Assembly: GCA_900169235.1 (NCBI GenBank)
Contig: FWCC01000132.1
Span: 62,001 to 126,000, forward strand
Source: Zarea fungicola
Lineage: Eukaryota > Ascomycota > Sordariomycetes > Hypocreales > Cordycipitaceae
DNA length: 64,000 nucleotides
Direction of reading: 5' to 3'
Shown: one piece after another, positions 36,039 through 47,682 of the stretch
Layout: every line of letters begins with the position of its first letter
Numbering within the stretch: position 1 is the first letter of the stretch
The notes under the pieces: model-generated
Seen by the model: only the letters and a program-made list of their open reading frames with translations
Database searches by the model: none
What the model was told of the DNA's origin: nothing
Position numbers and translations under genes: made by a program

Positions 36039-36316
36039 TAACCCAAAAGACAATGCTGCTTCGGAATTTCGATCAAATGTACGGCATAGAGTGCTCCTCC
36101 AGTTAAACAATGGCACTAGATGACCGCACTTTCGATCATCTCAATAAATTGAAAATGTGATGTCGTTTTGATGGCAATAAAATTCACTCATCATGTTTCT
36201 GTCGTGGTCAAACTCGGTGACTCTTTTGAATCTAAATATACCAGTAATCTAATCACACAGCACGGTTACTTATAGAACAACCCATTCGAGCCCCTGGCTT
36301 GTGGTCGAAGTCGATT

Positions 36317-36765
36317 TTAGTCCTTGCCAAACCAGGTGTTGTGACCGGTGATCTTACGCCCAGCAGCCCACAAGGTAGCTATAATAACATTAGAAACGAC
36401 TCAAATATACCGGTCGCAGGGAATGAACCGACCTCCAAAGGTTCCCCAAAGGACAATAGTGTAGGGAGTCATATACCAACGGCTTCGGGAGTTCTACCAT
36501 TTGTCAGCCCTAGCGTGTGATCGTAAAAGCGCTTTCGAATTCTTACAATCATCCAAAGGCGAGTGTGAGCCTTGTATGCCTGCTGATAGAACCGCTGGTT
36601 CTCTGGCACCCTGTTCTTGGCGTTGAGCATGCTATGAAATTGTCAGCTCATTCGGTTAGTTGTACGTGACGCTGCCGAACCGAGTTCGGTGCATTAGCAC
36701 ATCACGGCCCGCGTGAGGGCAAGGCTGACGAGCCCAATTGATCTTGGATTTAGAGCTTACCCCAT
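36317..36765 (-). CDS. small cytochrome c oxidase subunit VII-like protein
   Basis: A 70-residue protein hidden in four minus-strand exons: 36765-36761, 36631-36547, 36493-36433 and 36378-36317. Junctions are all GT-AG and the frame closes exactly at TAA. The first coding exon is only five bases (ATGGG). The protein begins MGMLNAKNRVPENQRFYQ and has HTRLWMI, then a single hydrophobic segment (MTPYTIVLWGTFGATLWAAG) and a GHNTWFG end. This layout (an N-terminal helix on the matrix side, one membrane span, short tail) matches fungal cytochrome c oxidase subunit VII/VIIa as I know it, so the role in complex IV is inferred from family resemblance. The gene is too short and too fragmented to appear as an open frame. 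Confidence 0.72.
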
Positions 36766-37111
36766 GTTGGAAGCGTTCGAATAGAATTTGCGGTCGGACG
36801 ATTTTGGATCGGTTGGTTGAAAGGTTGTGTTCGGCAGTCTACGGGAGCCCAGTTGTTGGTGTGTCCAGGTTCAGAAATGAGGCCATAAAATTGATTGGCC
36901 AATTAGCAATGATGACTCAGCATTGCTGCTTCTCACTGTCAGTACAGACGTTGGCCTTGGGACCCACTGAAATTTGACGAGAAGTGACATTTTGCAGCTC
37001 AATATGCTTTTGGAAATTTCATGCCTTTCTATTCTCAATTCGAATTTTCTTATTGTACCAATGCCCGGTAGCTTTTATTGGATGTGCTGATTACCGATGA
37101 TCCAATTTTAA
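36766..37111. promoter_or_regulatory. divergent spacer
   Basis: 346 bases between the divergent starts of the oxidase-subunit-like gene and the large mitochondrial protein. A shared promoter for two probable mitochondrial proteins is plausible. No defined site is claimed. Confidence 0.45.
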
Positions 37112-39610
37112 ATGCATCCGCCTTCACGGATATTTCAACACGGCGCATGCAAGGCCTCGAGGTGCCTCTCCTCAACACCGCGAAGTGGCATTGGCCTCAC
37201 AGCCAAAGACACACAACCTTCCTATGCTGGTGCGCGACCATACTATAATTCGACTACAACCCGAGCATTAAACTTGCCCCAAAATTACTACGAGCGTCGT
37301 GAGAATGGAAATAGCACTAAATCAGTGCCCTCGAACAGTACAGCTGCGTCCGAGAGGCAGAGGCTGTCATCTACATATCAAACATGTTCTAAACTTGGCA
37401 CGACAGAGAAAGATGATACGTCACCCTCAATAATGCAGGAACTAAACCAAGCAGAGAGAGGCGCATCGACTGGGAAACATGTGGACTGGGCAGGTGTTGT
37501 CCAACGAATGGACAAAGTGTGCGGTGCAAAAGGGGTTTGTGCAACCATGAATAGGCTGAAAGAACGCGGGGTGCTACACGTCGTTATCAACTCGCCTCGC
37601 CTAAGAACCGCATTTCTCTCCGCCGCACTGCAACTTCCAGCGCAAATACCAGATCTCTGTGCCTGCGCTGAAGTTCTTTTTCAGCAACACCACTATCGCT
37701 GGCCGGATTTCTACACAAAAATAATCTACAGCTTACTAGAGAAATATGCCTTCAAAGAAGCAATTAATGCGCATTTTATATTGAACTCTACATTTATTCC
37801 GAGGCAACGAGTTCTGGGTAGGCTCTTTGCACAGTTCATCACAAAATCCGATCCGAAGATGCAAAACACACTCAAGACGATTTACTCATCCTTGGCCCAA
37901 CATAAGCTTTACGATGTTATAATACCGTCCCTTTTTAAATCTGGGCAGTCAAACTTGGCGAGAAACTGGCGCAAGACACTTCTGCTCCATGGCGACAGTC
38001 CTTGTTCAGAATCCTCCGAGCCCTTCCTACGCTTCCTCACGCGCTACTATACGAAATTACCGCTTACTCCTGAAGAGTCAACGCTGGTGAATGCGAATGC
38101 GAAGGTAGATCCTTTACTGGCAAATAATGGCACACCAGAAACGACATGGGGCATACACACTGAAACTTTGACCCAGTCACTGGCCGTCAAGAAGGACAGA
38201 AACAGAAAGGCAAATCAGCCACACCAAGAGAATAAAACACTGACAGAAGGCATTATGACAAGGCTATTCGCAAGTAGCTGGACTCCAATCGCTCTCGCAA
38301 TCGGACTTGCGAGTAATGCTGGAGTTAACTCGATCGGACCGCGCGCACTCCAGGCCCTTGCCCTTCGAGGAAACAGTGCATCGGCTGTCAATGAGATGAT
38401 AAAAGAGTTGCATGAACTCAATATTTCTATTCCTACCAATGCTTACTCCACAGCCATAGCAGTATTCGCGAAGCAAGGCGAGCATGCTTTGTTGCACGAC
38501 CTGCTACATTCTGACATACACCCAGAAGAATTTGACGATCCAGTGACCCGGGACATGATTATGCAGGATTCTATCATTAGGCAAGATTCAACACAGGAGC
38601 GCTTGATGCGTGGCGTCTTGGAAGCGATTAAAACTGAGTTCGTCCAAGATACTCAACCCAACTCAGCATCTACTATACCAGCGTTTCCTCTGGAAAAGAT
38701 AACCATGGATCGGCCATGGCAAATGAAAATTGCAGTGGACCGTTTGCTATCCTCGGGGTTTCGAATGAGACAAGCCGACGCATTGACAATTTTGCGCAAG
38801 GCATTTGCAACTTTACCCATTAATGGAGGCGGAATCCATTGGAAATCCAATGAATGCATTGGTCTTCTAGACGAAATAATAGGCGTTGTTCGCAGCATTG
38901 CCACTCAAGATATCGCTATACCTGTTGAATATTGGAAGGTACTCCTGCTGGGTCTTGGCCATCAAGGCAAATTTGACATGCTCGGACAATTCAGCCTCGA
39001 GATTGTGCAGATGTACGATAGCAGTTTTGAAGGCTTGTACCCAATACACCATACAGACTTGCCTGGGAATCATGGACGGATATCCTACAGTCCATGCGAG
39101 TTGAAGAACGAAATCTTTTTGGATAGAGCTGTCGCGCACATACCAGCCGATCTGCCATTCCGCCACCCCGGCCATCCTATACGCAAGATATTCGATCGTT
39201 CATTCCAGCGAGCTGCAGTGCGGTTGGGATTTCAATGGGCCCTCGACATCTTGCCTGTTTTGACTTCAGGAATACAAGTGCCAAATTCGGCAGCCGCGAA
39301 GCTCAATGTCGCATGTGGCGTAAGACTACTAGCGAACCTTCGAGATCGAGGCGTATATATTGACCAAGATTCGGTAAAGTCTGGTGTTCGTAATGGCATT
39401 CGATTCTCCAGGCGCGTTCGAGAATCCGAAGAAGAAATAGGACGCGGCAATTGGCTCTCAACAGCACAGACGAAAACCTTATTAGATCTAGCGTGGGGGT
39501 CGGAGTTATTACCTGTCGAGGACGTAAATAGGGCACGGACGAAGAACATCTCTCGCTCGCTGCTCATGGGCGAAACCGACAACTGGCTTTGCAGTGAGAA
39601 GAGAGGCTAA
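37112..39610 (+). CDS. large probable mitochondrial protein, PPR-like helical repeats
   Basis: One uninterrupted exon encodes 832 residues. The N-terminus is rich in Arg, Ser and Thr and poor in acid (MHPPSRIFQHGACKASRCLS), consistent with a mitochondrial presequence. The body is alpha-helical in character, with helix-turn-helix-like stretches such as SATEYSTAIA-type patterns (for example NAYSTAIAVFAKQGEHALLH and VPVEYWKVLLLGLGHQGKFD-like segments) that recall pentatricopeptide repeats of fungal mitochondrial RNA-binding proteins. I do not recognise a specific orthologue. A role in mitochondrial gene expression would fit but is inference. It diverges from the oxidase-subunit-like gene and converges on TLG2 with 219 bases between stops. 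Confidence 0.75.
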   Translation: MHPPSRIFQHGACKASRCLSSTPRSGIGLTAKDTQPSYAGARPYYNSTTTRALNLPQNYYERRENGNSTKSVPSNSTAASERQRLSSTYQTCSKLGTTEKDDTSPSIMQELNQAERGASTGKHVDWAGVVQRMDKVCGAKGVCATMNRLKERGVLHVVINSPRLRTAFLSAALQLPAQIPDLCACAEVLFQQHHYRWPDFYTKIIYSLLEKYAFKEAINAHFILNSTFIPRQRVLGRLFAQFITKSDPKMQNTLKTIYSSLAQHKLYDVIIPSLFKSGQSNLARNWRKTLLLHGDSPCSESSEPFLRFLTRYYTKLPLTPEESTLVNANAKVDPLLANNGTPETTWGIHTETLTQSLAVKKDRNRKANQPHQENKTLTEGIMTRLFASSWTPIALAIGLASNAGVNSIGPRALQALALRGNSASAVNEMIKELHELNISIPTNAYSTAIAVFAKQGEHALLHDLLHSDIHPEEFDDPVTRDMIMQDSIIRQDSTQERLMRGVLEAIKTEFVQDTQPNSASTIPAFPLEKITMDRPWQMKIAVDRLLSSGFRMRQADALTILRKAFATLPINGGGIHWKSNECIGLLDEIIGVVRSIATQDIAIPVEYWKVLLLGLGHQGKFDMLGQFSLEIVQMYDSSFEGLYPIHHTDLPGNHGRISYSPCELKNEIFLDRAVAHIPADLPFRHPGHPIRKIFDRSFQRAAVRLGFQWALDILPVLTSGIQVPNSAAAKLNVACGVRLLANLRDRGVYIDQDSVKSGVRNGIRFSRRVRESEEEIGRGNWLSTAQTKTLLDLAWGSELLPVEDVNRARTKNISRSLLMGETDNWLCSEKRG

Positions 39611-39829
39611 ACAAACATATAAACATAACTTGTATATTATTCTGTATCATACCCCATAACTCCGAGCACAAGCTGTGTCTAAAGCTGCCATCCCGGGCTT
39701 TAACATTATATTGTACATTTCCAGTAAGCAGAAAAGACAGGGGAAGACATTATTACTTCACATGTATAACGTAGACTTCTGGCCACGCACCTGTTTCATG
39801 TAACCGGATGTATGGTTACACTATGCCGA

Positions 39830-40975
39830 CTACCTTTTGCTTCTCGGCTTGACCAAGAGAAGGATGAAAAGGCCGGCAATCAGAAGTATTAATAGTAATA
39901 TGATTTTCCGCTTTGTGGTCTTCCGCTGGTAACCTGATGCGACCTTCAGCTCCACTTCGGCACCTTTGACATCTGTGTGCATGCGTTCGACATTATAATC
40001 GATACGGTCAAGCATTGTGCCTTGGTCAATGACCATGTTTTGAAGGTCGCGAAACAGATCTGACAGTTCAATAATGCCCTGAGCAATATCTTCAATCTCA
40101 CGCTCTCGCTGAGCAATGGCCGCATCGTTCGATGCAATCTGTCTTTGCTGCGCAACTTGTAGTGTAGACTGTGAGAAAGACCTATCCGCATCCGATTCTT
40201 GTATCGAAGGGTTGGTGTACGTGCCTGGTGCTGGTGAGGAGGACCTGGTGTCTGGAATTGATTGCCCGAGACCAGCCATGCCGCGCAGTTCTGTAGTTGG
40301 GTTAACAAAGGCCGATTTCTTATGTGGCACGTTCTCTTACTCTTAAGATACGCACTCTGCTTCCTGCGGAAGTTTGCGCTGGAATCCTGAACTCTAGCAG
40401 CTAGCGATATTTGAATATTTTTAGCCATGGTTTCTTCGGCGCGACTGATTGTCCCGGATTGCTTGGATTCTCGGACCATCTGCTCGACACGCTGAATACA
40501 TCGATGGCAATCGTGAAACGCCTTTGTGATTTCTTGTGTGAGTTTTTCAATCTGGGTCTCCTCGGCCCTTTTCGCCTCATCATCGTTGAATCCAGGTAAG
40601 ACGTGCTTCTGATGTAGCTTCTCCAGTCTCTGGCCCTTTGTCGCAATATCGGCCAGAAGATCAGTGATTTCGTCTGATACATCGGCCCATCTCGGAGGCA
40701 ATAGATCCATCTCGATTACCGCGTCGCCATCGTCTTCGAAAGCGCCGCCTGAAAGGAGACCCCGATGATCCTCGCCAGAATAGTTGCTCGAGTACGCATC
40801 AGAGAACGCGCCGGCGCCGGAACCGCCACTTCCATATTTGTTTCGCTGCGTAGGGTGGTGCGCGTACGATTGCCGGTACGAAATATATCTGTGGAAGTGT
40901 GTTAGTGATTAGGAACGCATTGCGAAATGTTCGCGCATGAGTGAAACTGTACAGGTTTGTCCGGTCTCGCCACAT
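39830..40975 (-). CDS. tlg2: t-SNARE TLG2/syntaxin-16 homologue
   Basis: The Qa-SNARE of the trans-Golgi network and endosomes, needed for endosome-to-Golgi fusion. Three minus-strand exons, 40975-40953, 40888-40341 and 40290-39830, join to 343 residues. The start MWRDRTNLYISYRQSYAHHP is characteristic of TLG2 and is split by the first intron inside the Leu codon. The N-terminal helical bundle includes LLPPRWADVSDEITDLL. The SNARE motif lies in the last third, with the zero-layer Gln in VIDQGTMLDRIDYNVERM. It is followed by a C-terminal membrane anchor (IILLLILLIAGLFILLLVK) and a short basic end. It shares its upstream region with calmodulin. Confidence 0.94.
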
Positions 40976-41234
40976 GGCGGCCGCAGTTACGGCGGGAAAG
41001 ATTCTGTTCTACCGTATAGTGTTTGGACCCTGCGAAACCGAAGGGGTTTAAGCAATGCCGAGTCAGTGTATGGCGATGATAGAGAAATCGAGAGTGGATA
41101 TCAAGTCGAGAGTGCTCAGCGCGTCGTATCAGCTAACTGTACAGAGTACAGAGTATGGTTTGGCCTGTTCGGGATGACGCCGCTGAAGCCATCAGGCTGG
41201 TCAGAGAGGAGAGCTACCAGCTGTATGTACCACC

Positions 41235-41390
41235 CCCCTAGTACCTACCTGTACCAAGTACCTAGGTAGGCACTTGGTAGGTACCTGGTACCTACTAACA
41301 AGGTACCTACTAACAAGGCGGACCCATGTAAAGCCCCATTCTTACCTAACTTGGCAAATACGCAGTATCTAGGTAGCTAGGTACCTACGA
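41235..41390. repeat. TACCTAGG-type cluster with 15-base tandem
   Basis: Dense copies of TACCTAGGTAG, GGTACCTGG and TACCTACC. Within it GGTACCTACTAACAA occurs twice head to tail at 41287-41301 and 41302-41316, then the cluster ends with GTAGCTAGGTACCTACG. The words are largely palindromic, so folding into hairpins is possible. Confidence 0.75.
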
Positions 41391-41756
41391 GCCCTGAAAC
41401 ACGTACAACCGAAATTGAGAAGCCTACAACGCGCTATACTGAATTAGGCCGTGATCTCCAAGCGCTACAAGATACACTATCAGTAGCACTTCTTTCTCAC
41501 AGCAAAATATTATATTTAAATTGGTATATATATTTTTTCTTAACTTGGTAATTATTTATATATGTGCTTTTTATGGTATTGTTTTCAAAAAAATTAATAC
41601 TTAGGTATTCTATAATTTAAACCTGTATTTCTAATCATATGCTGTTAGTAAATAATGTATCTAGTGCACTGGCCAGTTGATTGGCTAAGAATGGGGCAGA
41701 TGGCTTAAAGAGGTTAGGAGTTGTAGGCCTCTCAATCTGGGTTGTACGTATTTTAT

Positions 41757-41960
41757 GGCTCCGTACCTACCTATCTATATCGCTACCTCCCGGATTTCTA
41801 GAGGTACTTGTATCAAAGTAGGTACATACTTATTAGGTACCTAAGTCAGTGGTAGAGTTAGGCGCTACCTTAGTACTTGAACCTCCTATCATATCTAGGT
41901 ACGTAGGCGATACCGTATGTACGGAGTACCTTTGTTGGTACTGGTAGCCTAGGTAAGAAG
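41757..41960. repeat. TACCTAGG-type cluster
   Basis: Spread copies of TACCTACC, AGGTACTT, TAGGTACCTAAG, CTAGGTACGTAGG and TAGCCTAGGTAAG over about 200 bases. It is the second of two clusters flanking the AT-rich core of this spacer. Confidence 0.65.
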
Positions 41961-42544
41961 ATGCGTGGTATGTATTTGCCTTGGGAAGTACTTCGCCTGA
42001 TGTGTGGAAACGCAGTAGATCGCCGCTTTTATACTAAAACGCATGGCTATTCTGTTTCATCTGCTAATCTCCTACAATACTTTGCTACTTAATATAATGT
42101 ATAATGAAAAGAAAATTCTAGATGAATAATGGGGAGATGTAGATACTTTAATTAGTAAATACTTCTGAGAGCGTTCAAATTGGCGGTGTTATTACATATG
42201 CACTTATACAGCTCGCGAGCACTTGTACTACCGACGTACTGAAAAGCGGCGGTGTATTGTTCCCATGCCTGGGCTTGTACCAGGCCAGGCTAGGCATGGC
42301 TGCAGAATTGAGCTACCTGGAGCGGTTGTCCAAAAGGGGCGCGTGTCAGAGGAGGTCAATGTGGGCTCCATCACAGTGCCGCACGACAGCTATTTTCTGC
42401 CTCGCCTGGTTCCCCTTTGCACTTCCCCACGCCCGTCGTCGCAACCTAAGAAAACCCTACGGCCCTTTGAAAATATATTCATCATCGTCGCCAAACCGCA
42501 CAACTTTAACTTTCGTTATCCTCCTATACATTCAATCTGTTACC

Positions 42545-43547
42545 ATGGTTCGTTTGTCGATTAACTTGCTTCCCGCGCCTTTTCGCTAGCCCGTTGTCGG
42601 TGACCCCGCGGAGTGAGGGGCTGGGACAGAAAATAGTTCTAATCTCTTATGTTTTGCTAACACTGCTTCTCTCTTAAGGCCGACTCCCTAACCGAAGACC
42701 AAGTCGCCGAATTTAAGGAGGCTTTCTCCCTTTTTGTAAGCTGAAGTTATCTCTTTTGCTTTATCAACACATGTGCCTTGGCGAAGTGACGTTGTCTATT
42801 GACGTTGCTGTGGACGCTGTCTTGTTGACGCTGCTGCTAACTGGTCTCTCTGCAGGATAAGGATGGTGACGGTAAGCAAACCTGATATGCATTCCATACA
42901 ATTTAAACCCAACACATCTGTACGGTCAATTACGAACCGGCTTTCGACATCTCTAGCTCTGTGTCCAACTGTTCCTTTGTCCGATTCTATCTTGAACCTC
43001 GAGCTAATACAGCCTTTCAGGCCAAATCACCACTAAGGAACTTGGTACTGTCATGCGTTCCCTCGGCCAGAACCCGTCTGAATCAGAGCTTCAGGATATG
43101 ATCAACGAAGTAGACGCTGACAATAACGGTACCATCGACTTTCCTGGTACGTTGCAAACCGGTTCTCGAATGCATGGAGTTAGACTTACCTCCTATCCAG
43201 AATTCCTCACCATGATGGCTCGCAAGATGAAGGATACCGACTCTGAGGAGGAGATCATGGAGGCTTTCAAGGTTTAAATTATGAGTCCCTGCAGTACGAA
43301 CCTCACTAATAAGCTACAGGTCTTCGACCGCGACAACAATGGGTTTATTTCAGCCGCGGAGCTACGACACGTCATGACCTCCATCGGCGAGAAGCTTACC
43401 GATGATGAGGTTGATGAGATGATTCGTGAGGCTGACCAGGATGGTGATGGCCGCATTGATTGTAAGCGAAACGAGCCTACAAATAAACCGACTATGGCTG
43501 ACCTGTAGGTAGATAATGAGTTCGTTCAGCTTATGATGCAAAAATAA
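42545..43547 (+). CDS. calmodulin
   Basis: The universal four-EF-hand calcium sensor. Seven exons: 42545-42547, 42679-42735, 42856-42871, 43021-43146, 43201-43271, 43320-43461 and 43513-43547, in total exactly 149 residues. The first coding exon is only the ATG, and the third is a 16-base microexon. EF-hand loops read [36 protein letters not shown] and [12 protein letters not shown]. The end is FVQLMMQK. All calcium ligands are conserved. Protein-sequence constraint makes the exon calls secure even at the smallest exons. Its neighbours are TLG2 (divergent) and AP-1 gamma (same strand, 1 kb downstream). Confidence 0.97.
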
Positions 43548-44560
43548 GCATCAATCTGAGCAAGACTAGCCTCTCAGTAAATCTGTGCCGAATACACTGC
43601 CATGTCGGCTGTGTCCTTCCGTGGACGTGCGGAGCAGGGCGGCTGAGATGCATTGCCGATTTAGTGAGCTTTCTTTCCGTCTTCAATGGCAAGTTAGCGA
43701 CCGGGTGAAAATAAAGAAAGTACTTTTCGAAAAACAACTGAGAGATGAAGGTCAGCGGGTTTATTGTATAATGTACTTCTCAGACTTGCTTTGGGCGTCA
43801 CCGCGATTCGACGGTGTACATTCAATTCTTTCTTGCTGTGGAGGAGGAATAAATATATTCAAACGGTCCGGCACTGTTTAGTCCAAAAACTAGCTCTATA
43901 TCTGTTGCATGTTCATGTACCGGTATTTATCTGCCTCGACTATTGCTGCAATCACCGTATTCTATGATGCACCGAATGGCGCCTCGCTGACAAGTGATTT
44001 AAACCAACTCATTGTAGCCAGCAACTGCCTCTACGCAGTTGAGCATATCAATGAAATTTGTATTCAAAGTTTACGTAATTATAGCGTTTGTCAATGGCAT
44101 GCGTAAAGTTAGGGGCAGCACTTGGGTTTATAACAGTAGCAACTAAGAACCAAGGTGGTAGTAATGCGCGGAAGTGAACGGGCCGCACTTTTCCCGGAAC
44201 AACAACAGGTGAAGTTCTGAGGTGGTCACTAACTACAGCCCACTGTACCTTAGATAGTAATTTGACTACCTAACCAACTTATTAGTACTAAGTGGAGGAG
44301 TGGTGTAGCATTTATTTTAGCGGCCTCTGTGTTGCCCCACGTCAGACGACAGCCTCAGCTACGCACATAGCCCAAGACACGTTGCTGCGTATAGCTGGCG
44401 CCTCTGGATCTACATCGCATTCCCATTTACTATCCTATAATTTGGGCCAAGGGCTGCACAATCTCTGGACTGACACGTCTTGTGCCGTTTTCACTTGATA
44501 TTATTCTGCTTCGGGGGTTCAACGAGGCGACCTCTTTGCTGGGTTGTCCCCCTTGTCACA
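43548..44560. other. spacer between calmodulin and AP-1 gamma
   Basis: About 1 kb containing the calmodulin 3' region and the AP-1 promoter. Only short unrecognised open frames are present. Confidence 0.5.
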
Positions 44561-47281
44561 ATGAGCTCTCGTAAGATGCCACCAAGAGGAACCTGACTAC
44601 CTCTTCCCGCCTAGTTCTAACTAACGATGGAACAATAGTCAAACAGTTTATCCGCAATGTGCGTGCTGCCAAGACAATCGCCGACGAACGAGCGGTAATC
44701 CAAAAGGAAAGCGCGGCCATTCGAGCTAGCTTTCGTGAAGAGAGCGCCGACCATGGCGTTCGGTATGCTAGAAACCCAACGTACTTCGCCGCCCTTAGCA
44801 TCGCCTGCTTACAATATGAAATAGTCGAAACAACGTCGCAAAGCTGCTCTACCTCTTCACACTTGGTGAGCGTACACACTTCGGCCAGATCGAATGTATT
44901 AAGCTATTGGCATCTCCCCGTTTCGCCGACAAGCGCCTGGGCCATCTGGCAACAAGTTTACTACTGGATGAGAACCAAGAAGTGCTGACTCTAGTCACCA
45001 ATTCTCTCAAGAAGTAAGCTGCTCCGAATCAGTCACATCCACTTATTCTAACACTGCTTAGCGACCTGAGCCATTCGAACCAATATATTGTCGGCTTAGC
45101 GCTGTGCACTCTTGGTAACATTGCATCGATTGAAATGTCAAGAGATTTGTTTCCTGAGATTGAAAACTTGTTATCGACGTCGAATCCATACATCCGCCGG
45201 AAGGCTGCACTCTGTGCCATGAGAATCTGCCGGAAGGTGCCAGATCTTCAAGAACATTTCCTGGAGAAAGCCACCCAACTGCTCTCAGACAGAAATCACG
45301 GCGTTCTGCTCTGTGGGCTCACACTAGTGACCAGCCTTAGCGAAGCCGATGAGGAAGAAGGTGGCGAAGAAGGAATTGTAGAGAAATTCCGCTCTTTCGT
45401 ACCCGGTCTAGTCAAGATATTGAAGAGCCTCTCCACCTCAGGCTATGCCCCGGAGCACGATGTTACTGGCATCACCGACCCGTTCTTGCAAGTTAAGATT
45501 CTTCGTCTCCTGAGAATACTTGCTATGGGTGATTCTGAGACGAGCGAGCACATTAACGATATTCTCGCGCAAGTCGCTACGAACACGGATTCCTCCAAAA
45601 ATGTTGGCAATTCGATTCTTTACGAAGCGGTGCGAACCATTCTTGATATTGAAGCTGACTCAGGACTGCGTGTTCTTGGTGTCAATATTTTGGGAAAGTT
45701 CCTGACCAATCGCGATAACAATATCCGTTATGTCGCTCTCAACACCCTCATCAAAGTTGTTGCGATTGAACCAAATGCTGTTCAAAGACATCGAAACACC
45801 ATTCTGGAATGCCTCAGAGATCCTGATATCAGCATCAGGCGAAGGGCTCTCGAGTTGAGCTTCACTCTTATCAATGACAGTAATGTGCGTGTTTTGATCC
45901 GCGAACTTCTTGCCTTCTTGGAAGTTGCAGATAACGAGTTCAAACCCACGATGACTAGTCAGATCGGTATTGCGGCGGACAAATTCGCGCCAAACAAGAG
46001 GTGGCACTTCGATACCATGTTGCGCGTACTCTCTCTAGCTGGAAACTTCGTTAAGGAGCAAATTTTGTCCTCTTTTGTGCGCCTAATTGCTACTACGCCA
46101 GAACTCCAGACGTATGCTGTGCAGAAGCTTTTCATGCATCTCAAGAAGGATATCACCCAGGAGAGTCTGACGCAAGCTGGCGCCTGGTCCATTGGAGAAT
46201 ATGCTGATGCATTACTCAAAGGCGGCCAGTATGAAGAAGAAGAGCTCGTCCAAGAAGTCAAAGAAAGTGATGTTATTGATCTTTTTGCTCTCATCCTCAA
46301 CAGCAGCTATGCCAACCAAGTTTCCACGGAGTATATCGTCACTGCACTTATGAAACTTACAACGCGCTTTACCGATGCTGCCCAAGTCGAAAGAGTTAGA
46401 CGCATTCTCCAGAACAGCCAAACAAGTTTGGATGTTGAAGTACAGCAACGAGCTGTCGAATATGGCAATCTATTTGCCTTTGATCAAATTCGTCGTGGCG
46501 TTCTAGAAAAGATGCCGCCTCCCCAAATCAAAGAGGAGTCGCGTGTGTTGGGACCCGCCCCGACAAAGAGAACTAAGGCTGTCAACAGAAAATCGAAGAT
46601 AGTTAAGCCAACCGAGCAAGATCTTCTCGATATTATGGACACTCCTATCGGAACCATGGTGCCTCCTAATGGCGGACAGAGCTCAAACTCTGAACTGCTT
46701 GCAGATATCCTTGGTGGTGGCCTTGCATCTGATTCTGCTCCGGCTCCGGCGCTGCAGTCAAACAAAGCCTCTATCATGGACTTGTTTGGTAGCGACTCTG
46801 GTCCATCTGCGTCAATCGCACTGTCATCCTCCGGAGTGGACGTATCTCAATCTGCTACCCCGATGCCTCAACAGACACCACAAGGCCAGTGTATTGCTTG
46901 CTACAATGCAAACGATCTAAATATCACTTTCCATGTTCAACGGAATACAGAAGGAATGATCCAAGCCACAGCAAAATTTCAGAATACTTCCGGTTCTACA
47001 ACACTATCCAATGTCGGCCTCCAGGCTGCCGTCCCCAAGACCCAAAAGCTCCAGCTTCTCAGTATCTCCTCCTCGACGCTTTCCCCTGGAGCTGAGGCTA
47101 CGCAGATGATGAGAGTTTCTGGATGCAAAGGTGTACGTATAAACTGATCTACTACTACTTTAGCCTTTAGAGATTATTGCTAATGACAACTCTTTAGCCC
47201 CTTCGCCTGCGTCTTCGAATTGCTCTCACACATCCATCCGCAGGTCAAGTAATGGAGCAGGTTAACTGGACAGAAATTTGA
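44561..47281 (+). CDS. apl4: AP-1 complex gamma-adaptin
   Basis: The large gamma subunit of the AP-1 clathrin adaptor at the trans-Golgi and endosomes. Five exons, 44561-44570, 44639-44762, 44825-45013, 45062-47132 and 47198-47281, give 825 residues, normal for the family. The start [20 protein letters not shown] is split by the first intron after only ten coding bases. The trunk has [40 protein letters not shown] and [17 protein letters not shown]. The hinge is Ser/Pro-rich (near SEDLL-like acidic patches) and the C-terminal ear has [20 protein letters not shown], ending [10 protein letters not shown]. It physically cooperates with clathrin, whose light chain is encoded 9 kb away in this window. 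Confidence 0.96.
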
Positions 47282-47682
47282 GAGATTTTCCACTTGTGTG
47301 AGAAACCACTGGAATGAAAAGCCAGAAGATGAGAAATAAATCGAGCAAGCAGCAGTTAAACGCGTTGGGGGACGGCGAAGAGAAACCACTGGCAAGATAG
47401 AATCACAATTATAATAAAATGCTATTTGAACAGTACATAGGCAGGGTTGTACTTTCCTCAAACACATATATTTCTACTTCTCATGAGAACTAAATCATGG
47501 TGGCATATGCTTTGCCATTGGCGTCGCACTTGACTGAAGTGGAGTCAATGTTCGCTCTCCAGCCGGCTGCCACAACCGAACTTGAGCAACAAATGGTAGC
47601 CAACATCCTATTGACGTAAACTATTTTCCGACTTGAAGGTATTGAAAAGCTTGATCACCGTACAGGAATCAGTTACAGAGAG
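47282..47682. other. spacer between AP-1 gamma and oxidoreductase
   Basis: 400 bases. Holds the AP-1 3' end and the oxidoreductase promoter; nothing else is seen. Confidence 0.5.

Larger units (their letters stand above)
40976..42544. other. divergent spacer, TLG2 and calmodulin, with repeat clusters
   Basis: About 1.57 kb between divergent starts. It holds two TACCTAGG-type clusters (listed separately), an AT-rich core at about 41500-41650 made mostly of A/T runs, and the calmodulin leader. The part just before the calmodulin ATG is C/T-rich, as is common for highly expressed fungal genes. No gene is seen. Confidence 0.6.
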
